Source of the DNA: Lysinibacillus sphaericus
GTDB taxonomy: Bacteria; Bacillota; Bacilli; Bacillales_A; Planococcaceae
Direction of reading: 5' to 3'
Assembly (NCBI RefSeq): GCF_002982115.1
Contig: NZ_CP019980.1
Location: 1,372,001-1,436,000 of the forward strand
DNA: 64,000 nucleotides
Under the pieces are notes generated by a model. That model worked only from the letters and a program-made list of their open reading frames with translations. It was not told the origin of the DNA and did not search any database. Numbering within the stretch: the first letter of the stretch is position 1; each line of letters starts with the position of its first letter. Below are positions 17,055 through 26,098 of this stretch, in pieces. Made by a program: the position numbers and the translations under genes.

Positions 17055-18083
17055 ATGAGTTATGATGTTCATATCGGAAGGTTAATCAGTGGGAGAAGAG
17101 AATTAGAAGGTAAGGGTAGTTATCTGCTATGTACGGCCAATCAAACGATTCAAGAAATAACGACATTTGGTTCTAAAGATGGGATATTCATTAGTACGCG
17201 TGATTTGGAGAATGCCCTTTACGACTTCTGCAAATCTGCAATTGCTCGCTATATAGAAGAAGGACGAAACAAGGATGTGTATACTTTCTCACTCTATACG
17301 GATAGCTATAATGGCAGCTATATAGTGTACATTAATAATCGGGATTCTTTAGAGCAAACGGTTGCTCAATACTACGCACAATATCAAGAAAGTTACTTGG
17401 AAACTGGTAGCAAGTTTTACAATCAAACTCTAGAGCAAATCTATCGCTCCTGTAAATTTAGTGAAGGCGATTATCCCTTTATGTACGACGAGATGCCGAA
17501 TGGTCTTGAAACCTATCTTGAAATGTTCAACTGTATTAGTCAAGAAACACCCGCGTATTTAAGCAATGACGAGAACTACATATTTGAGAAGACCATAATA
17601 GATTCAGAGCTCTTTTTAATTGCCATCCAAGTTATTCATCGATTGCAAAATGACCTAAAGCAATTGAACCGTACGGAGGACTTTATTGCCTACGTGTCAG
17701 CCGCGGATGGCGTTGGTGGTGATTATTTGACATTAAGCCAGCTCATAAGAAAAACTGTACCCGAAGACCAATTGTATCAATCAATGCCTGACTTAATGAA
17801 GAAAGATATGGAATTCCATTCTGCTGTCGATGCTATACAGCAACGTCCCCTTGTTCAACAAGTAAAACATTGGGTAGATGTAATCGAAAGAGGAGAATTT
17901 GGTAAAGGTAGCATGCGAAGCTTCTGGCGAACAGATTATGAGGCTTATGAACAACTTGTGGGGCTTGGAGGTCACGCCATCCCACATATTCAAGAGCATC
18001 TAAACAGTGAACTTGAAGATGATACTAGGCGTATTCTAATGGTGGTATTAGAAGATCTGGCAGAACAAGCTGCTCGCTTATAA
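17055..18083 (+). CDS. DUF4303-like protein
   Basis: A 342-residue soluble protein starting MSYDVHIGRLISGRRELEG. The part around residues 50-190 (FCKSAIARYIEEGRNKDVYTFSLYTDSY) fits the DUF4303 pattern of proteins found in immunity-gene clusters. The C-terminus (VDVIERGEFGKGSMRSFWRTDYEAY...GHAIPHIQEHL) is HEAT-like. The start is uncertain: GGAGGG lies 12 bases ahead of ATG 17055, and the frame is open upstream to 17001. It lies between an ankyrin gene and a zinc-ribbon gene on the same strand. Confidence 0.65.
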   Translation: MSYDVHIGRLISGRRELEGKGSYLLCTANQTIQEITTFGSKDGIFISTRDLENALYDFCKSAIARYIEEGRNKDVYTFSLYTDSYNGSYIVYINNRDSLEQTVAQYYAQYQESYLETGSKFYNQTLEQIYRSCKFSEGDYPFMYDEMPNGLETYLEMFNCISQETPAYLSNDENYIFEKTIIDSELFLIAIQVIHRLQNDLKQLNRTEDFIAYVSAADGVGGDYLTLSQLIRKTVPEDQLYQSMPDLMKKDMEFHSAVDAIQQRPLVQQVKHWVDVIERGEFGKGSMRSFWRTDYEAYEQLVGLGGHAIPHIQEHLNSELEDDTRRILMVVLEDLAEQAARL

Positions 18084-18122
18084 TTTTACAAAATCGTATA
18101 AGGCGAAAGGGGAGAATCCAAT

Positions 18123-19409
18123 ATGACGCAACGACTACCATGTAAGACGGAAGGCTGTAGCGCAACAATACTGCCGACTACAGCAGCCAAAACGGGCGGT
18201 ATTTGTATGCCATGTCATCAGGAGCATGCACGAAAAAAGCAACAAGCTTATATTGAGAAGCACCGCAAAACGGTTAATCTCTATGAAGGACTTACGAATT
18301 ATGTGGACATTCTTAAGGTAATGCATGCGCCGAGAACGTATGCTCCTCTTATCCAATACATTCCTTATCCGTTAAGCATCGAGCAGATATACATAGCATT
18401 ATCAGAACAAGAAGCGGACAATATGTTGAAATATGCCATGGAATTACTTGCCAAAAATAATGACAATGAAGCAGAGGACATTCTATTGTCGCTAGTATGC
18501 TATCGAAATAAAAATATCGCCAATGCTTTACCTGAGCTGATAGAGCGTAGCTTGTTTCATTATCCACTTGTTTTTAAAGATGCACCGCCGGATATACAAC
18601 AGCTCCTTTTAGAGCGTATTAAATGGGATCAGGATAACCGAAACCATCTCCTCCTTGTGCTCGGTTGGATTGGTAATGCCATGGTCATGGAGCAGTTTCG
18701 GCAATGGCAAAAACAGCCGCCAATATGGGCAGAGCAGTTGTATGTAACGCCAGAAACCTACGCTCTTGAAGGCGGATGGGAGCTTAGCCGTGACGGAAAG
18801 AGGCGTGACCTAATTAACCATGTCTGCTATGCAATTAGGCAAACAGATCAACAAAGTGAAGATTTCAATGAAGAGCAGTATGCGCATTTTCTTGGGATAA
18901 GCCATTCAACCTGTCCGTGGTGTAATAGGAAGTTAACGAAATTAATGGACGTGGCTACCGCTCATCCATCTTTGCACTATCTCAACATGCACAAGAACTT
19001 GCAGGTAATAACCTGTGATTTATGTGGAAGCTTTAGTACAATCTACATGGAATTGGACAAGGATGGTGTGCCTGTTTGGAGCAGTTATAATCAAAAACCA
19101 GCGTATCTTCCAGATATTGATGACGTAAACAGCTCTATTGAAATGACACCTAGGTTAGCCCTTGCACATGAGCCACAATCACCATATTATGCTGCGCTTT
19201 GGACGATGTCACAATTAAATTCGCAGATTGGTGGTTATCCAAGCTGGGTGCAGGATTCAGCATATCCGCTTTGCCCTTGCTGTGAGCAAAGAATGCGTTT
19301 TATAGGGCAGATTGATTATGCTGATTTTGATGAATATGCTGAAGGTATTTTTTATATGTTTGTCTGTCTAAAAGACAACATTACAGCAACCATCTATCAG
19401 CAAAGCTAA
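18123..19409 (+). CDS. Multi-zinc-ribbon protein with DUF1963-like C-terminus
   Basis: A 428-residue soluble protein with three Cys clusters: N-terminal PCKTEGC...GGICMPC (about residues 6-31), middle TCPWCNRK...VITCDLCGS (about 263-302), and C-terminal PLCPCCEQRM (about 384-391). The segment IGGYPSWVQDSAYPLCPCC...IGQIDYAD matches the end of the DUF1963/YwqG fold (GG.P.W.Q with CP.C...F.GQ). Between them is a helical region (about 60-200) of HEAT-like character. An AAGGGGAGA site precedes ATG 18123. YwqG-like proteins occur in immunity-type clusters; the function here is unknown. Confidence 0.72.
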   Translation: MTQRLPCKTEGCSATILPTTAAKTGGICMPCHQEHARKKQQAYIEKHRKTVNLYEGLTNYVDILKVMHAPRTYAPLIQYIPYPLSIEQIYIALSEQEADNMLKYAMELLAKNNDNEAEDILLSLVCYRNKNIANALPELIERSLFHYPLVFKDAPPDIQQLLLERIKWDQDNRNHLLLVLGWIGNAMVMEQFRQWQKQPPIWAEQLYVTPETYALEGGWELSRDGKRRDLINHVCYAIRQTDQQSEDFNEEQYAHFLGISHSTCPWCNRKLTKLMDVATAHPSLHYLNMHKNLQVITCDLCGSFSTIYMELDKDGVPVWSSYNQKPAYLPDIDDVNSSIEMTPRLALAHEPQSPYYAALWTMSQLNSQIGGYPSWVQDSAYPLCPCCEQRMRFIGQIDYADFDEYAEGIFYMFVCLKDNITATIYQQS

Positions 19410-19440
19410 ATAACGTTACTGTGTCAAAGGGGGAATAATC

Positions 19441-20148
19441 TTGCGTTGGAAGGAAGTTAGCAAGACAGATAATCTGTCACTTGTCCACCAGGCAGCAATG
19501 GAACTGGATGTGAATGAACGGGACGAGCGCGGGAGGACACCGCTGATGCTTTTTTTAACTAATCGAATGCCTGTACAAGCAATTGAAATATTAATAGAGC
19601 ACGGAGCAGAACTTGAAGCACAAGATAAACTTGGTGAAACGCCACTTAAAAAAGCTGTAAAGTTCAAGCAAGTGGATGCTATATTGAAGCTGATCGAAGC
19701 GGGAGCCGAACTAGATTCGCCACTGGGTATTTTAGCGACGGCTTGGAATGCAGCGCGTACAGATAAAAAGCTTGCTGACCTTCTGCTTGCAACAAAAGGA
19801 GCGGTTCGCCTTTCGTTGACAATGGAAGAACAAAGCATTGTTGAGGAGCTGTTGTATGAAGAGTCACAAAACAAACTATGCGAGAAAATAGCACACATTA
19901 ATTCGCTAGAAATATTACATGCCATTGTGAACGGATATAACTGGGATGATGGTCCGGAACCGATGCTATCCGTTTTTCAAAATCCAGCAACGTCAGAAAT
20001 TACACTTCTTGATATGTATGATTTGTTAGATGGGGATTACTGGATGAACAAGAGGGATTCACATGATTTATTAAACACAGATGAGGAGAAGCGCTTTACG
20101 GAGCTTGCTGTTGCACTGTATAAAAGATTAGAGCAGTGCCGTCACTAA
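19441..20148 (+). CDS. Second ankyrin-repeat protein
   Basis: A 235-residue protein with at least two ankyrin repeats at about residues 18-80 (DVNERDERGRTPLMLFLTN and GAELEAQDKLGETPLKKAV) and a helical C-terminal half (GYNWDDGPEPMLSVFQNP, DMYDLLDGDYWM). TTG at 19441 is the start, 9 bases after AAAGGGGG. It lies 31 bases after the zinc-ribbon gene and is the last plus-strand gene before a dispersed repeat, whose left edge begins only a few bases after its stop. Confidence 0.83.
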   Translation: MRWKEVSKTDNLSLVHQAAMELDVNERDERGRTPLMLFLTNRMPVQAIEILIEHGAELEAQDKLGETPLKKAVKFKQVDAILKLIEAGAELDSPLGILATAWNAARTDKKLADLLLATKGAVRLSLTMEEQSIVEELLYEESQNKLCEKIAHINSLEILHAIVNGYNWDDGPEPMLSVFQNPATSEITLLDMYDLLDGDYWMNKRDSHDLLNTDEEKRFTELAVALYKRLEQCRH

Positions 20149-20153
20149 TGATA

Positions 20154-20412
20154 AGAAGAGGCTGCGCCGTTGTTGTCCGCTTCGGCGGGCGGGCACACAC
20201 GTAAGCCGCAACCCTCGCTAGCGCGCGGTTCGTTGCGTCTTACGCTACGTGCATTCCCGCAGGAGTCACCGCCTTCGCTACCAACAACTAGTGAACCCTT
20301 TTAATTTTTTATTAATTGCAAAAGCAAGAATAGCTAAGTCCTCCATATAGCAACAATTTATGAACACCTTTCCTCTGGTCCTTAAATTTTTTAGTTATGT
20401 TCCAGCCTCTTT
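20154..20412. repeat. Dispersed repeat element (copy 1), MITE-like
   Basis: An approximately 259-base element ending in short inverted ends AAGAGGCTG and CAGCCTCTT, with a GC-rich left half (GTAAGCCGCAACCCTCG, CGCGCGG) and an AT-rich right half (AAGCAAGAATAGCTAAGT, TATGAACACCTTTCCTCTG). A second copy lies at 41818-42142. The right end supplies the last six codons and stop of the neighbouring minus-strand gene. No transposase is encoded, so it is non-autonomous or a structured RNA-like repeat. Confidence 0.8.
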
Positions 20413-21800
20413 GCATTATAGTAAGCATTTAATTTATGGATGACTTCCTCTGCTAACATATTGCTAAAGCGAATAATTCCATGTTCTTGTACAATCAGCC
20501 CTTCATTGAGGCGTTGATTGAGCCAATCTGTAATAAAGGAAGGCGCATACCCACCTAGACCGAACTCATTGCCAAATGCGATGATGTTTTGATAAGCTTC
20601 TATATATTGGTCGTAACTAGTTTCAGGATACGACTTCGTATATAACCAAAATTGCACATCATACATGGTATAGGATAATTGATCTGCATGAAAACTAAAA
20701 TGGCCTTTCTCTTCGACAATATGTGTACATATGCTACGGATTTTCTGTTCCACTTGTTCCACCTCTGTTACACGAGAGCACAGCTCCTCCAGCAGAGGAG
20801 AAAACTTCCCATGCGCTACTTTAGTCAAGGCTTCTTCTTTGTCTTCTTCAGAAGTATCATAGTGTTCTTCATTCACTAAGCCTTTGATAAACGCTTCAAA
20901 ATTATCGGCAAGGAACGTAATCTCATAATCATCTTCTTGATCGACATGAATCACTTCAGGTTCACCATCTCGACCACATGCTCGATAGTCTAACATCACG
21001 ACATCATGCCCGGCTGAAGGACAATCACAAATAACTACTCCAATGTCTGGATATCCCCATTCCTCTATCATAAACGGACTGCCCAAATCTCCGCATAGGG
21101 AATAGCTTTTCTCACGTCCAATACCCATAATACCTGTAATGGCAATATGATCTTCCGCCCAGGAAGTTGCCATATCTGTTGGAAAGCAAGTATTCCTCGG
21201 TACTCCGCCATTGTGTTGCTTCATTAAATAAATATACGAAGCGGGGAGTTTATAACCAAGCTCTTTCTCTATAGAGGCAATTAATTCATCTGACGGTGGC
21301 TCTGATTGATAGGATTTTCTTGCATACTCGCTATCTTCCCAAAATGCACTGAGAGACATCTCTGAAAAAGGAATCCTCTTTTCTACGGAGCCACCACGCT
21401 CGGAGTAAGCTTTCTTCTGGGCAAGTCGAAATTCTTCACTTTTTTGCTTCTTGGCTTTAAGGGTACTCTGTCTTAAAAAATACTCGGTGCTGCGATCTCC
21501 GGAATCTAATTGGTCAGACATGCTAAAAGCTTGAGCTGCTTCCTCATAGCGCTTTAAATAATAGAAAGCAAAGCCTACCCGATAATGCCATAGCGCATCT
21601 TGTTTACCTGCCTCAGAAATTTTACTAAAATGATTGAGCGCTTCTTCGTAAAGACCCAAATTGTTATAGGCTCTAGCTAAAATGCTAATCAATTCATCGT
21701 CTCGTTCTTCTTCAGGAATTGCTAAAAGGGTATCGACAATTCGTTGATGTTCGTCTACTTCATGCCACTCGTTCAATTGATTTATAAGCTTTTGTTCCAT
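20391..21800 (-). CDS. TPR plus SMI1/KNR4 (SUKH-1) domain protein
   Basis: A 469-residue soluble protein. TPR repeats occupy about residues 1-125 (ARAYNNLGLYEEALNHFSKI, YRVGFAFYYLKRYEEAAQAF). An SMI1/KNR4 domain spans about 165-310 (ELGYKLPASYIYLMKQHNGG, LCGDLGSPFMIEEWGYPDIG, NFEAFIKGL). A third helical domain runs to the end. SUKH-1 domains are a main class of immunity proteins against nuclease toxins. The start ATG 21800 follows GGAGGTAAC. The last residues KRLEHN and the stop are encoded by the terminal inverted repeat of the adjacent element, so the natural C-terminus may have been replaced. Confidence 0.88.
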   Translation of the reverse strand: MEQKLINQLNEWHEVDEHQRIVDTLLAIPEEERDDELISILARAYNNLGLYEEALNHFSKISEAGKQDALWHYRVGFAFYYLKRYEEAAQAFSMSDQLDSGDRSTEYFLRQSTLKAKKQKSEEFRLAQKKAYSERGGSVEKRIPFSEMSLSAFWEDSEYARKSYQSEPPSDELIASIEKELGYKLPASYIYLMKQHNGGVPRNTCFPTDMATSWAEDHIAITGIMGIGREKSYSLCGDLGSPFMIEEWGYPDIGVVICDCPSAGHDVVMLDYRACGRDGEPEVIHVDQEDDYEITFLADNFEAFIKGLVNEEHYDTSEEDKEEALTKVAHGKFSPLLEELCSRVTEVEQVEQKIRSICTHIVEEKGHFSFHADQLSYTMYDVQFWLYTKSYPETSYDQYIEAYQNIIAFGNEFGLGGYAPSFITDWLNQRLNEGLIVQEHGIIRFSNMLAEEVIHKLNAYYNAKRLEHN

Positions 21801-21996
21801 TGTTACCTCCAAATGATTATTCATAAATACTATGTATCTGGTAAATCCTTACCTTTAAAATAGTAACATCTATAAATGAAGGATTCTAGAATTTTCCTGT
21901 ATGAAACCATAGCAGGATTTCCATTTTGATTGTCTTTTTATTGATTACTTCATGTCCATTTGTCCCATGATATAGGTAGATGGGGGGTGCAGGCTA

Positions 21997-22224
21997 ATGG
22001 ATTATGAATATTCCGTGAAGTTTTACTTTAACGAAAGCCGTGAAGAAGAATATAAAATTAAAAATAATATTGGACAAGAAACCTTTGTAGAAGAACTGTC
22101 TAATGGATTCAATGAAAAGCCTTGGTATTCATTTACTGAAACTGAACATTTTAAAACGATATTAATTAGCACGAAAGAAGTTTATAAGGTATCGGTCGTG
22201 CAAAATGTTGTCACATTTGATTAA
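21997..22224 (+). CDS. Small hypothetical protein
   Basis: A 75-residue soluble protein, MDYEYSVKFYFNESREEEY..., with an alternating beta pattern and aromatic residues. A GGGGGGTG site precedes ATG 21997 by 10 bases. A perfect terminator follows. No family is recognised. Confidence 0.6.
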   Translation: MDYEYSVKFYFNESREEEYKIKNNIGQETFVEELSNGFNEKPWYSFTETEHFKTILISTKEVYKVSVVQNVVTFD

Positions 22225-22277
22225 TCCAACGAATTTAATACTTTTATCGTTATGCTTACAACGATAGTTGGATATTT

Positions 22278-22308
22278 AAAAAGGAAGCTCTAATCGCTTC
22301 CTTTTTGT
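22278..22308 (+). terminator. Intrinsic terminator (bidirectional)
   Basis: AAAAAGGAAGC and GCTTCCTTTTT form a perfect 11-base stem with a 7-base loop. It lies between convergent small genes. Confidence 0.92.
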
Positions 22309-22363
22309 TTATATAATATTACGCTATAGATAATGGCAATTCGTGCAAATAAAAAGGTTAACG

Positions 22364-22588
22364 TTACATCGTATGGTTTGTTTCATACTCGATGTTTACT
22401 TTAATTTTGTGCAAGTCCCTATCAATTTTTGAAATTAACATATGTATTTCTTCATTTTCTGAAGCGTTAAACGTTTCTCCTCTTCGTTTGCTTAACGTGA
22501 CTGTTTGATTGATTAACCGCAAACAAGATTTAATTAACGCTAAATCTGTTTTGATTGCTTCTTTATTTAAAATGTCTATTTCATCCAT
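22364..22588 (-). CDS. Small helical hypothetical protein
   Basis: A 74-residue protein starting MDEIDILNKEAIKTDLALIKSC. It is almost entirely amphipathic helix, with charged residues at regular spacing and no membrane segment. A GTGGGGGTGAA site lies ahead of ATG 22588. The length and helical hairpin character recall Spo0E-like small regulators, but their SxxxD motif is not visible, so no call is made. Confidence 0.6.
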   Translation of the reverse strand: MDEIDILNKEAIKTDLALIKSCLRLINQTVTLSKRRGETFNASENEEIHMLISKIDRDLHKIKVNIEYETNHTM

Positions 22589-22788
22589 TAATATTCACCC
22601 CCACTATAGATAATACAATATTAGTAATAATTAACCAATGTACAGCGCTGTCCTTAAAAAACTGATGAAATATATCTTAACCAGTTCATCTGTTGTTCAT
22701 CTTGCCTTTGTAAAATATATCTGGGCAATAAGTGTATGCATTCTTATAAAGGTACATTTAAATTTGTGCTATGAATCGGGTGATTGAA

Positions 22789-23163
22789 ATGTTAATAATG
22801 GCTACAATATTTATTACAGCAGCACTAATTTTTTATACAGTAGGAGTATGGTCAGAAAAATTTCAAAAAACATTAAAATTGTGGCATGTGATTATTTTTT
22901 GGATAGGCTTCATATGCGATACGCTTGGAACGACCATGATGGAAAAAATGGCTACAGAAGGATCTTTATTTAGCTTTCATGGCGTAACAGGTTTATTAGC
23001 TATTGTGTTAATGTTATTTCATGCCATTTGGGCTTCTATTGTGTTGGTGAAAAATGACTCTAAAATGAAGCAAAAGTTCCATAAGTTAAGCATGGTGGTA
23101 TGGTTCATCTGGTTGTTTCCTTATATATCTGGAATGATATTTGGGATGATTAATAAATTTTAA
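22789..23163 (+). CDS. HsmA-family small membrane protein
   Basis: A 124-residue protein with four membrane helices and the family's ALIFYTVGVWSEKFQKTLK start, WIGFICDTLGTTMM second helix, FHGVTGLLAIVLMLFHAIWA third helix and a final SGMIFGM helix. This matches the HsmA (TIGR03987) family. The start at 22789 aligns with relatives and has GGGTGA ahead; an in-frame ATG at 22771 lacks a site. The role is unknown for the family. Confidence 0.82.
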   Translation: MLIMATIFITAALIFYTVGVWSEKFQKTLKLWHVIIFWIGFICDTLGTTMMEKMATEGSLFSFHGVTGLLAIVLMLFHAIWASIVLVKNDSKMKQKFHKLSMVVWFIWLFPYISGMIFGMINKF

Positions 23164-23501
23164 AGTTTTGTTCTTTGAAAAAAATGTTCTAAAAATTACC
23201 CTATTTATTATTATGTCACAATACTTTCATTTGATATTCAAATCTTATATGGTATGGTTTTGAATGGGGCATTTACTGAATTCCAATTTTCAATAGGCGC
23301 TATCTAAATCAACATTATATTTTAGCTCTAAAATAAATGTATGGGCAAAATAACATCCAATTAGATGGTTACAATGAATGTAAATCCCTTTTGAATGAGT
23401 GGTGGTTGAAAACACCCCTCTAATGAAACACGGAGCAATGAAGGTGATACAATTTAATTACTTGCTACTACATTAATAAATTATGAAAGAGCTGATAAGA
23501 T
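23164..23501. other. Gap, no gene seen
   Basis: AT-rich with no terminator, no open frame with a ribosome site and no recognised repeat. It should contain the promoter of the YfmQ gene. Confidence 0.4.
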
Positions 23502-23942
23502 ATGACATGGGGTTTAGTTATGACAATAGTGATTGGATCTATTGTTAAATTGGTAATGAGTCCTCCAAGCATCGTTGTAGGGTGGACTGTCAGTAAATTT
23601 GAACTGCACAAAAAACTGGATGCAAAAGATGTTACCGTAACCTATAACGGAAAGAATTTAGAAGAAGAAGAAAAAAGTAGATTTACTAACTATTTTAATG
23701 AAGCTTCGTTTTTAAAAAAGCATTATATTTTCCCAGGTAATGAAAAGTTATTTTTAGAACCTGAATCAAATATCACGCCATTTGTTATCAATTTTAAAAA
23801 AGGCAAAAAGGATATACACTTCTTTGTTTTTAATTACGATAATCACGTTGATATCGTGAAGAAATACAAGGAAAAAGTCGTTTCGTACAGTGTAAGTTCT
23901 GATTGTTTACAAAACTTTTCAACGTCTAAAGGTTTAGTATAA
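23502..23942 (+). CDS. yfmQ: YfmQ family protein
   Basis: A 146-residue protein matching B. subtilis YfmQ in layout: an N-terminal membrane helix (residues 3-25), then VSKFELHKKL, VTVTYNGKNL, NYFNEASFLKKHYIFPGNEKLFL and a C-terminal VKKYKEKVVSYSV. The soluble part probably faces one side of the membrane. Function is unknown. The ribosome site is weak (GAGCTGATAAG). A strong terminator follows. Confidence 0.83.
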   Translation: MTWGLVMTIVIGSIVKLVMSPPSIVVGWTVSKFELHKKLDAKDVTVTYNGKNLEEEEKSRFTNYFNEASFLKKHYIFPGNEKLFLEPESNITPFVINFKKGKKDIHFFVFNYDNHVDIVKKYKEKVVSYSVSSDCLQNFSTSKGLV

Positions 23943-23965
23943 AAAGCTTTCATTGCCAATGATTC

Positions 23966-24005
23966 AACCAGTTGTCGCTATTATAGCGGCGACTGGTTGT
24001 TTTCG
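23966..24005 (+). terminator. Intrinsic terminator
   Basis: AACCAGTTGTCGC pairs with GCGGCGACTGGTT (one wobble), followed by GTTTTCGTTTT. It ends the yfmQ transcript. Confidence 0.88.
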
Positions 24006-24021
24006 TTTTGTATGAAATGAA

Positions 24022-24051
24022 AAAGGCACTTACTAAATTGTAAGTGCCTTT
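24022..24051 (-). terminator. Intrinsic terminator (minus strand)
   Basis: AAAGGCACTTAC and GTAAGTGCCTTT form a perfect 12-base stem. On the minus strand a T run follows. It serves the pseudogene at 24095-24482. Confidence 0.85.
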
Positions 24052-24094
24052 GATTGCGTCGTCTTTTTTAAAATAGTAAAAAAATTGCTATCGT

Positions 24095-24482
24095 TTGAGA
24101 TTGTATAGTCCTCTTTGGTACTTATTTACAGTCAGTGATTTATTATGTGAATCAGAATATCGCATAACCTGTATTTAATGTGAAGTTGATTCGGTAATCA
24201 TAATCAAGCAAGGATACTGATGCTTTTTCAAATTTGGCGTTTTTAAAAGATTCTATAAGTTCTTTTTGTGTTTCTTTGGGGAGTTTTATGTCTGTAAATA
24301 TATCTTTGTCACCTATATTGACTCTATGAACAGTTACAGTTGGATTGGCTGCATTGAAATTAGCGTCCGTTAATACATCTGTTGCAGAATAGGTTCGACT
24401 TTTTATTGCAATAAAAAACTAGCAACAACGATTATAAGTAAAGATAAAATAACGGTTAATATAAAATTTTTGATTTTTTCAT
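24095..24482 (-). pseudogene. Frameshifted membrane-anchored protein gene
   Basis: Downstream of a GAGGGGTC site and ATG at 24482, three frames must be joined to read one protein: a membrane helix (NFILTVILSLLIIVVASFLL), then a soluble domain (TVTVHRVNIGDKDIFTDIKL, LLDYDYRINFTLNTGYAI), then SHNKSLTVNK. Breaks fall at an A7 run after the start, near a T6 run after the helix, and at the C-terminus. It has its own terminator, so it was a real gene. The breaks are either true decay or homopolymer sequencing errors. No family is recognised. Confidence 0.72.
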
Positions 24483-24808
24483 ATAGACCCCTCTTTATCC
24501 TTTTTTTATAAAATGATAGCAAAATGCTGCAATTAAAAAGAATAGCATTTGCAATTCTTTTACGAAAAATTATAAAATTCTATATTGTATTTATTTGAAA
24601 ATTGACTAGGATGGATTTTGTTTATAAAATTTGTGTACTGTGTTTAGTAAGTTAGTGGTTTTTACAGCACAAAATAGCTTTTAGTTAGCAGCATTTGCCT
24701 TCTATAAGAATTAGCAAATACATGAATTACATGTGATTTTCTTACTAATGGTTAGAGGTTAGTTAGTTGATTAATAATACATGGCGTTTGAATGGATGGT
24801 GTCAGTAA
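24483..24808. other. Divergent promoter region, no gene seen
   Basis: AT-rich DNA between the pseudogene and the methyltransferase gene. No strong hairpin was seen and no small controller gene of a restriction system was found. Confidence 0.4.
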
Positions 24809-26098
24809 ATGTTAGCAGAAAATATAAGGTCAGCTAAAAGAGGAAAAAATGAACGGAATGGTATTCACAATTGGCATCCCTATTATGCGAGTTACTCTGA
24901 ATACTTTGTGGAGGATATGCTAGATTATTTAGGAGCTAATGAGAGCTCGATTGTACTCGATCCTTGGATGGGCAGTGGGACAACGGCTTTAGTGTGCCAA
25001 AAGAGAGGAATCAAATCTTTTGGTATAGATATCAACCCAGTGATGGTCATTTTTTCAAAAGCTAAAACTAGAAATTTAATTGAATTTAATTTGGATAGTA
25101 TCGGAAATGCTATTAAGGAAACGGCTAGTCATGTCAAACTTGCAGAAGATGAATTTTTAAATAATGAAGACACATTAGAATTTGTAAGTGATAAACATCT
25201 AAATGTGTTAAATAAAATTCAACTAGCTATCGACGACGTTTGTAAGCATCACAGCGATATTTCAGATACACCATTATCAGATACAATACGAGCTTTTTAC
25301 TTTGCCGTTCTATTTAGGTGTTTAAGGTACGTAGGGAAATTCAAGGTAGGTAAAAATCCAACATGGCTAGTAAATGAAATACGTAAAGCGAGAACCGACG
25401 AAGTAGATACATATCATTTATTTTATCATTATGTAAAGGCCATGATAAAAGACTTAGAAACATACTATACGAATATTTTAAATTATGGCTATTCCTATCC
25501 CTCTTTGTATGAAGGGGATAGTAAACAAATGATTTTTTCTGATTGTACCGCAGATAATATCATTACTTCTCCTCCGTATTTAACACGCATTGATTACGCT
25601 GTTTCTACAAAGCCAGAATTATTGTTTTTAGGTTATAAACAAGATACGGATTTTGATAGAGTGAGAAGAGCAACTATGGGAGCTCCTGTTATTGCTGATA
25701 AAAATATAGTCATAAACGAAAAGTGGGGTAGTTGTATTTGTTCTTTTTTAAAACAAGTGAAAGAACATCATGCAAAAGCCTCCCAAAGTTATTACCTACC
25801 TATATTTTTACAGTATTTTAGAGATGCATTTGAGTCGTTACGTGAAATCAAACGAGTACTAAAACCAAATGGACAAGCTTGTCTTGTGGTGCAATCTTCT
25901 TATTATAAAGATGTAGAAGCTAAACTGGGAGAAATGTATGTGGAGATGGCTCAATCCCTTAATTTAGAAGCACAAATTATTAAACGAGATGTTGTGAAAC
26001 ATCATTTAGCCAATGTTAATACGAAATCTTCGAAATATGTGAAAAATAAAATTTACTATGAGGATGCTGTTCTTATAAGAAAGAAGGGGAAAAATTGA
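24809..26098 (+). CDS. DNA methyltransferase (amino-type, SPPY)
   Basis: A 429-residue enzyme. The S-adenosylmethionine motif I is LDPWMGSGTT at residues 50-59, followed by FGIDINP. Catalytic motif IV is TSPPY at 253-257, followed by LTRIDYA. Motif X-like NWHPYYASYSEYFVEDML precedes motif I. The order X, I, long insert, IV suggests an alpha- or gamma-type enzyme with its target-recognition region in the 200-residue insert; SPPY is commonest in N4-cytosine and some N6-adenine enzymes. It overlaps the next gene by 4 bases (TTGA), and that gene looks like the cognate nuclease. The target site cannot be read. Confidence 0.9.
   Translation: MLAENIRSAKRGKNERNGIHNWHPYYASYSEYFVEDMLDYLGANESSIVLDPWMGSGTTALVCQKRGIKSFGIDINPVMVIFSKAKTRNLIEFNLDSIGNAIKETASHVKLAEDEFLNNEDTLEFVSDKHLNVLNKIQLAIDDVCKHHSDISDTPLSDTIRAFYFAVLFRCLRYVGKFKVGKNPTWLVNEIRKARTDEVDTYHLFYHYVKAMIKDLETYYTNILNYGYSYPSLYEGDSKQMIFSDCTADNIITSPPYLTRIDYAVSTKPELLFLGYKQDTDFDRVRRATMGAPVIADKNIVINEKWGSCICSFLKQVKEHHAKASQSYYLPIFLQYFRDAFESLREIKRVLKPNGQACLVVQSSYYKDVEAKLGEMYVEMAQSLNLEAQIIKRDVVKHHLANVNTKSSKYVKNKIYYEDAVLIRKKGKN

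Noticed and set aside
22364..22588. Spo0E-like phosphatase
   Set aside because: Length and helix fit but the SxxxD signature is not visible; left as hypothetical.
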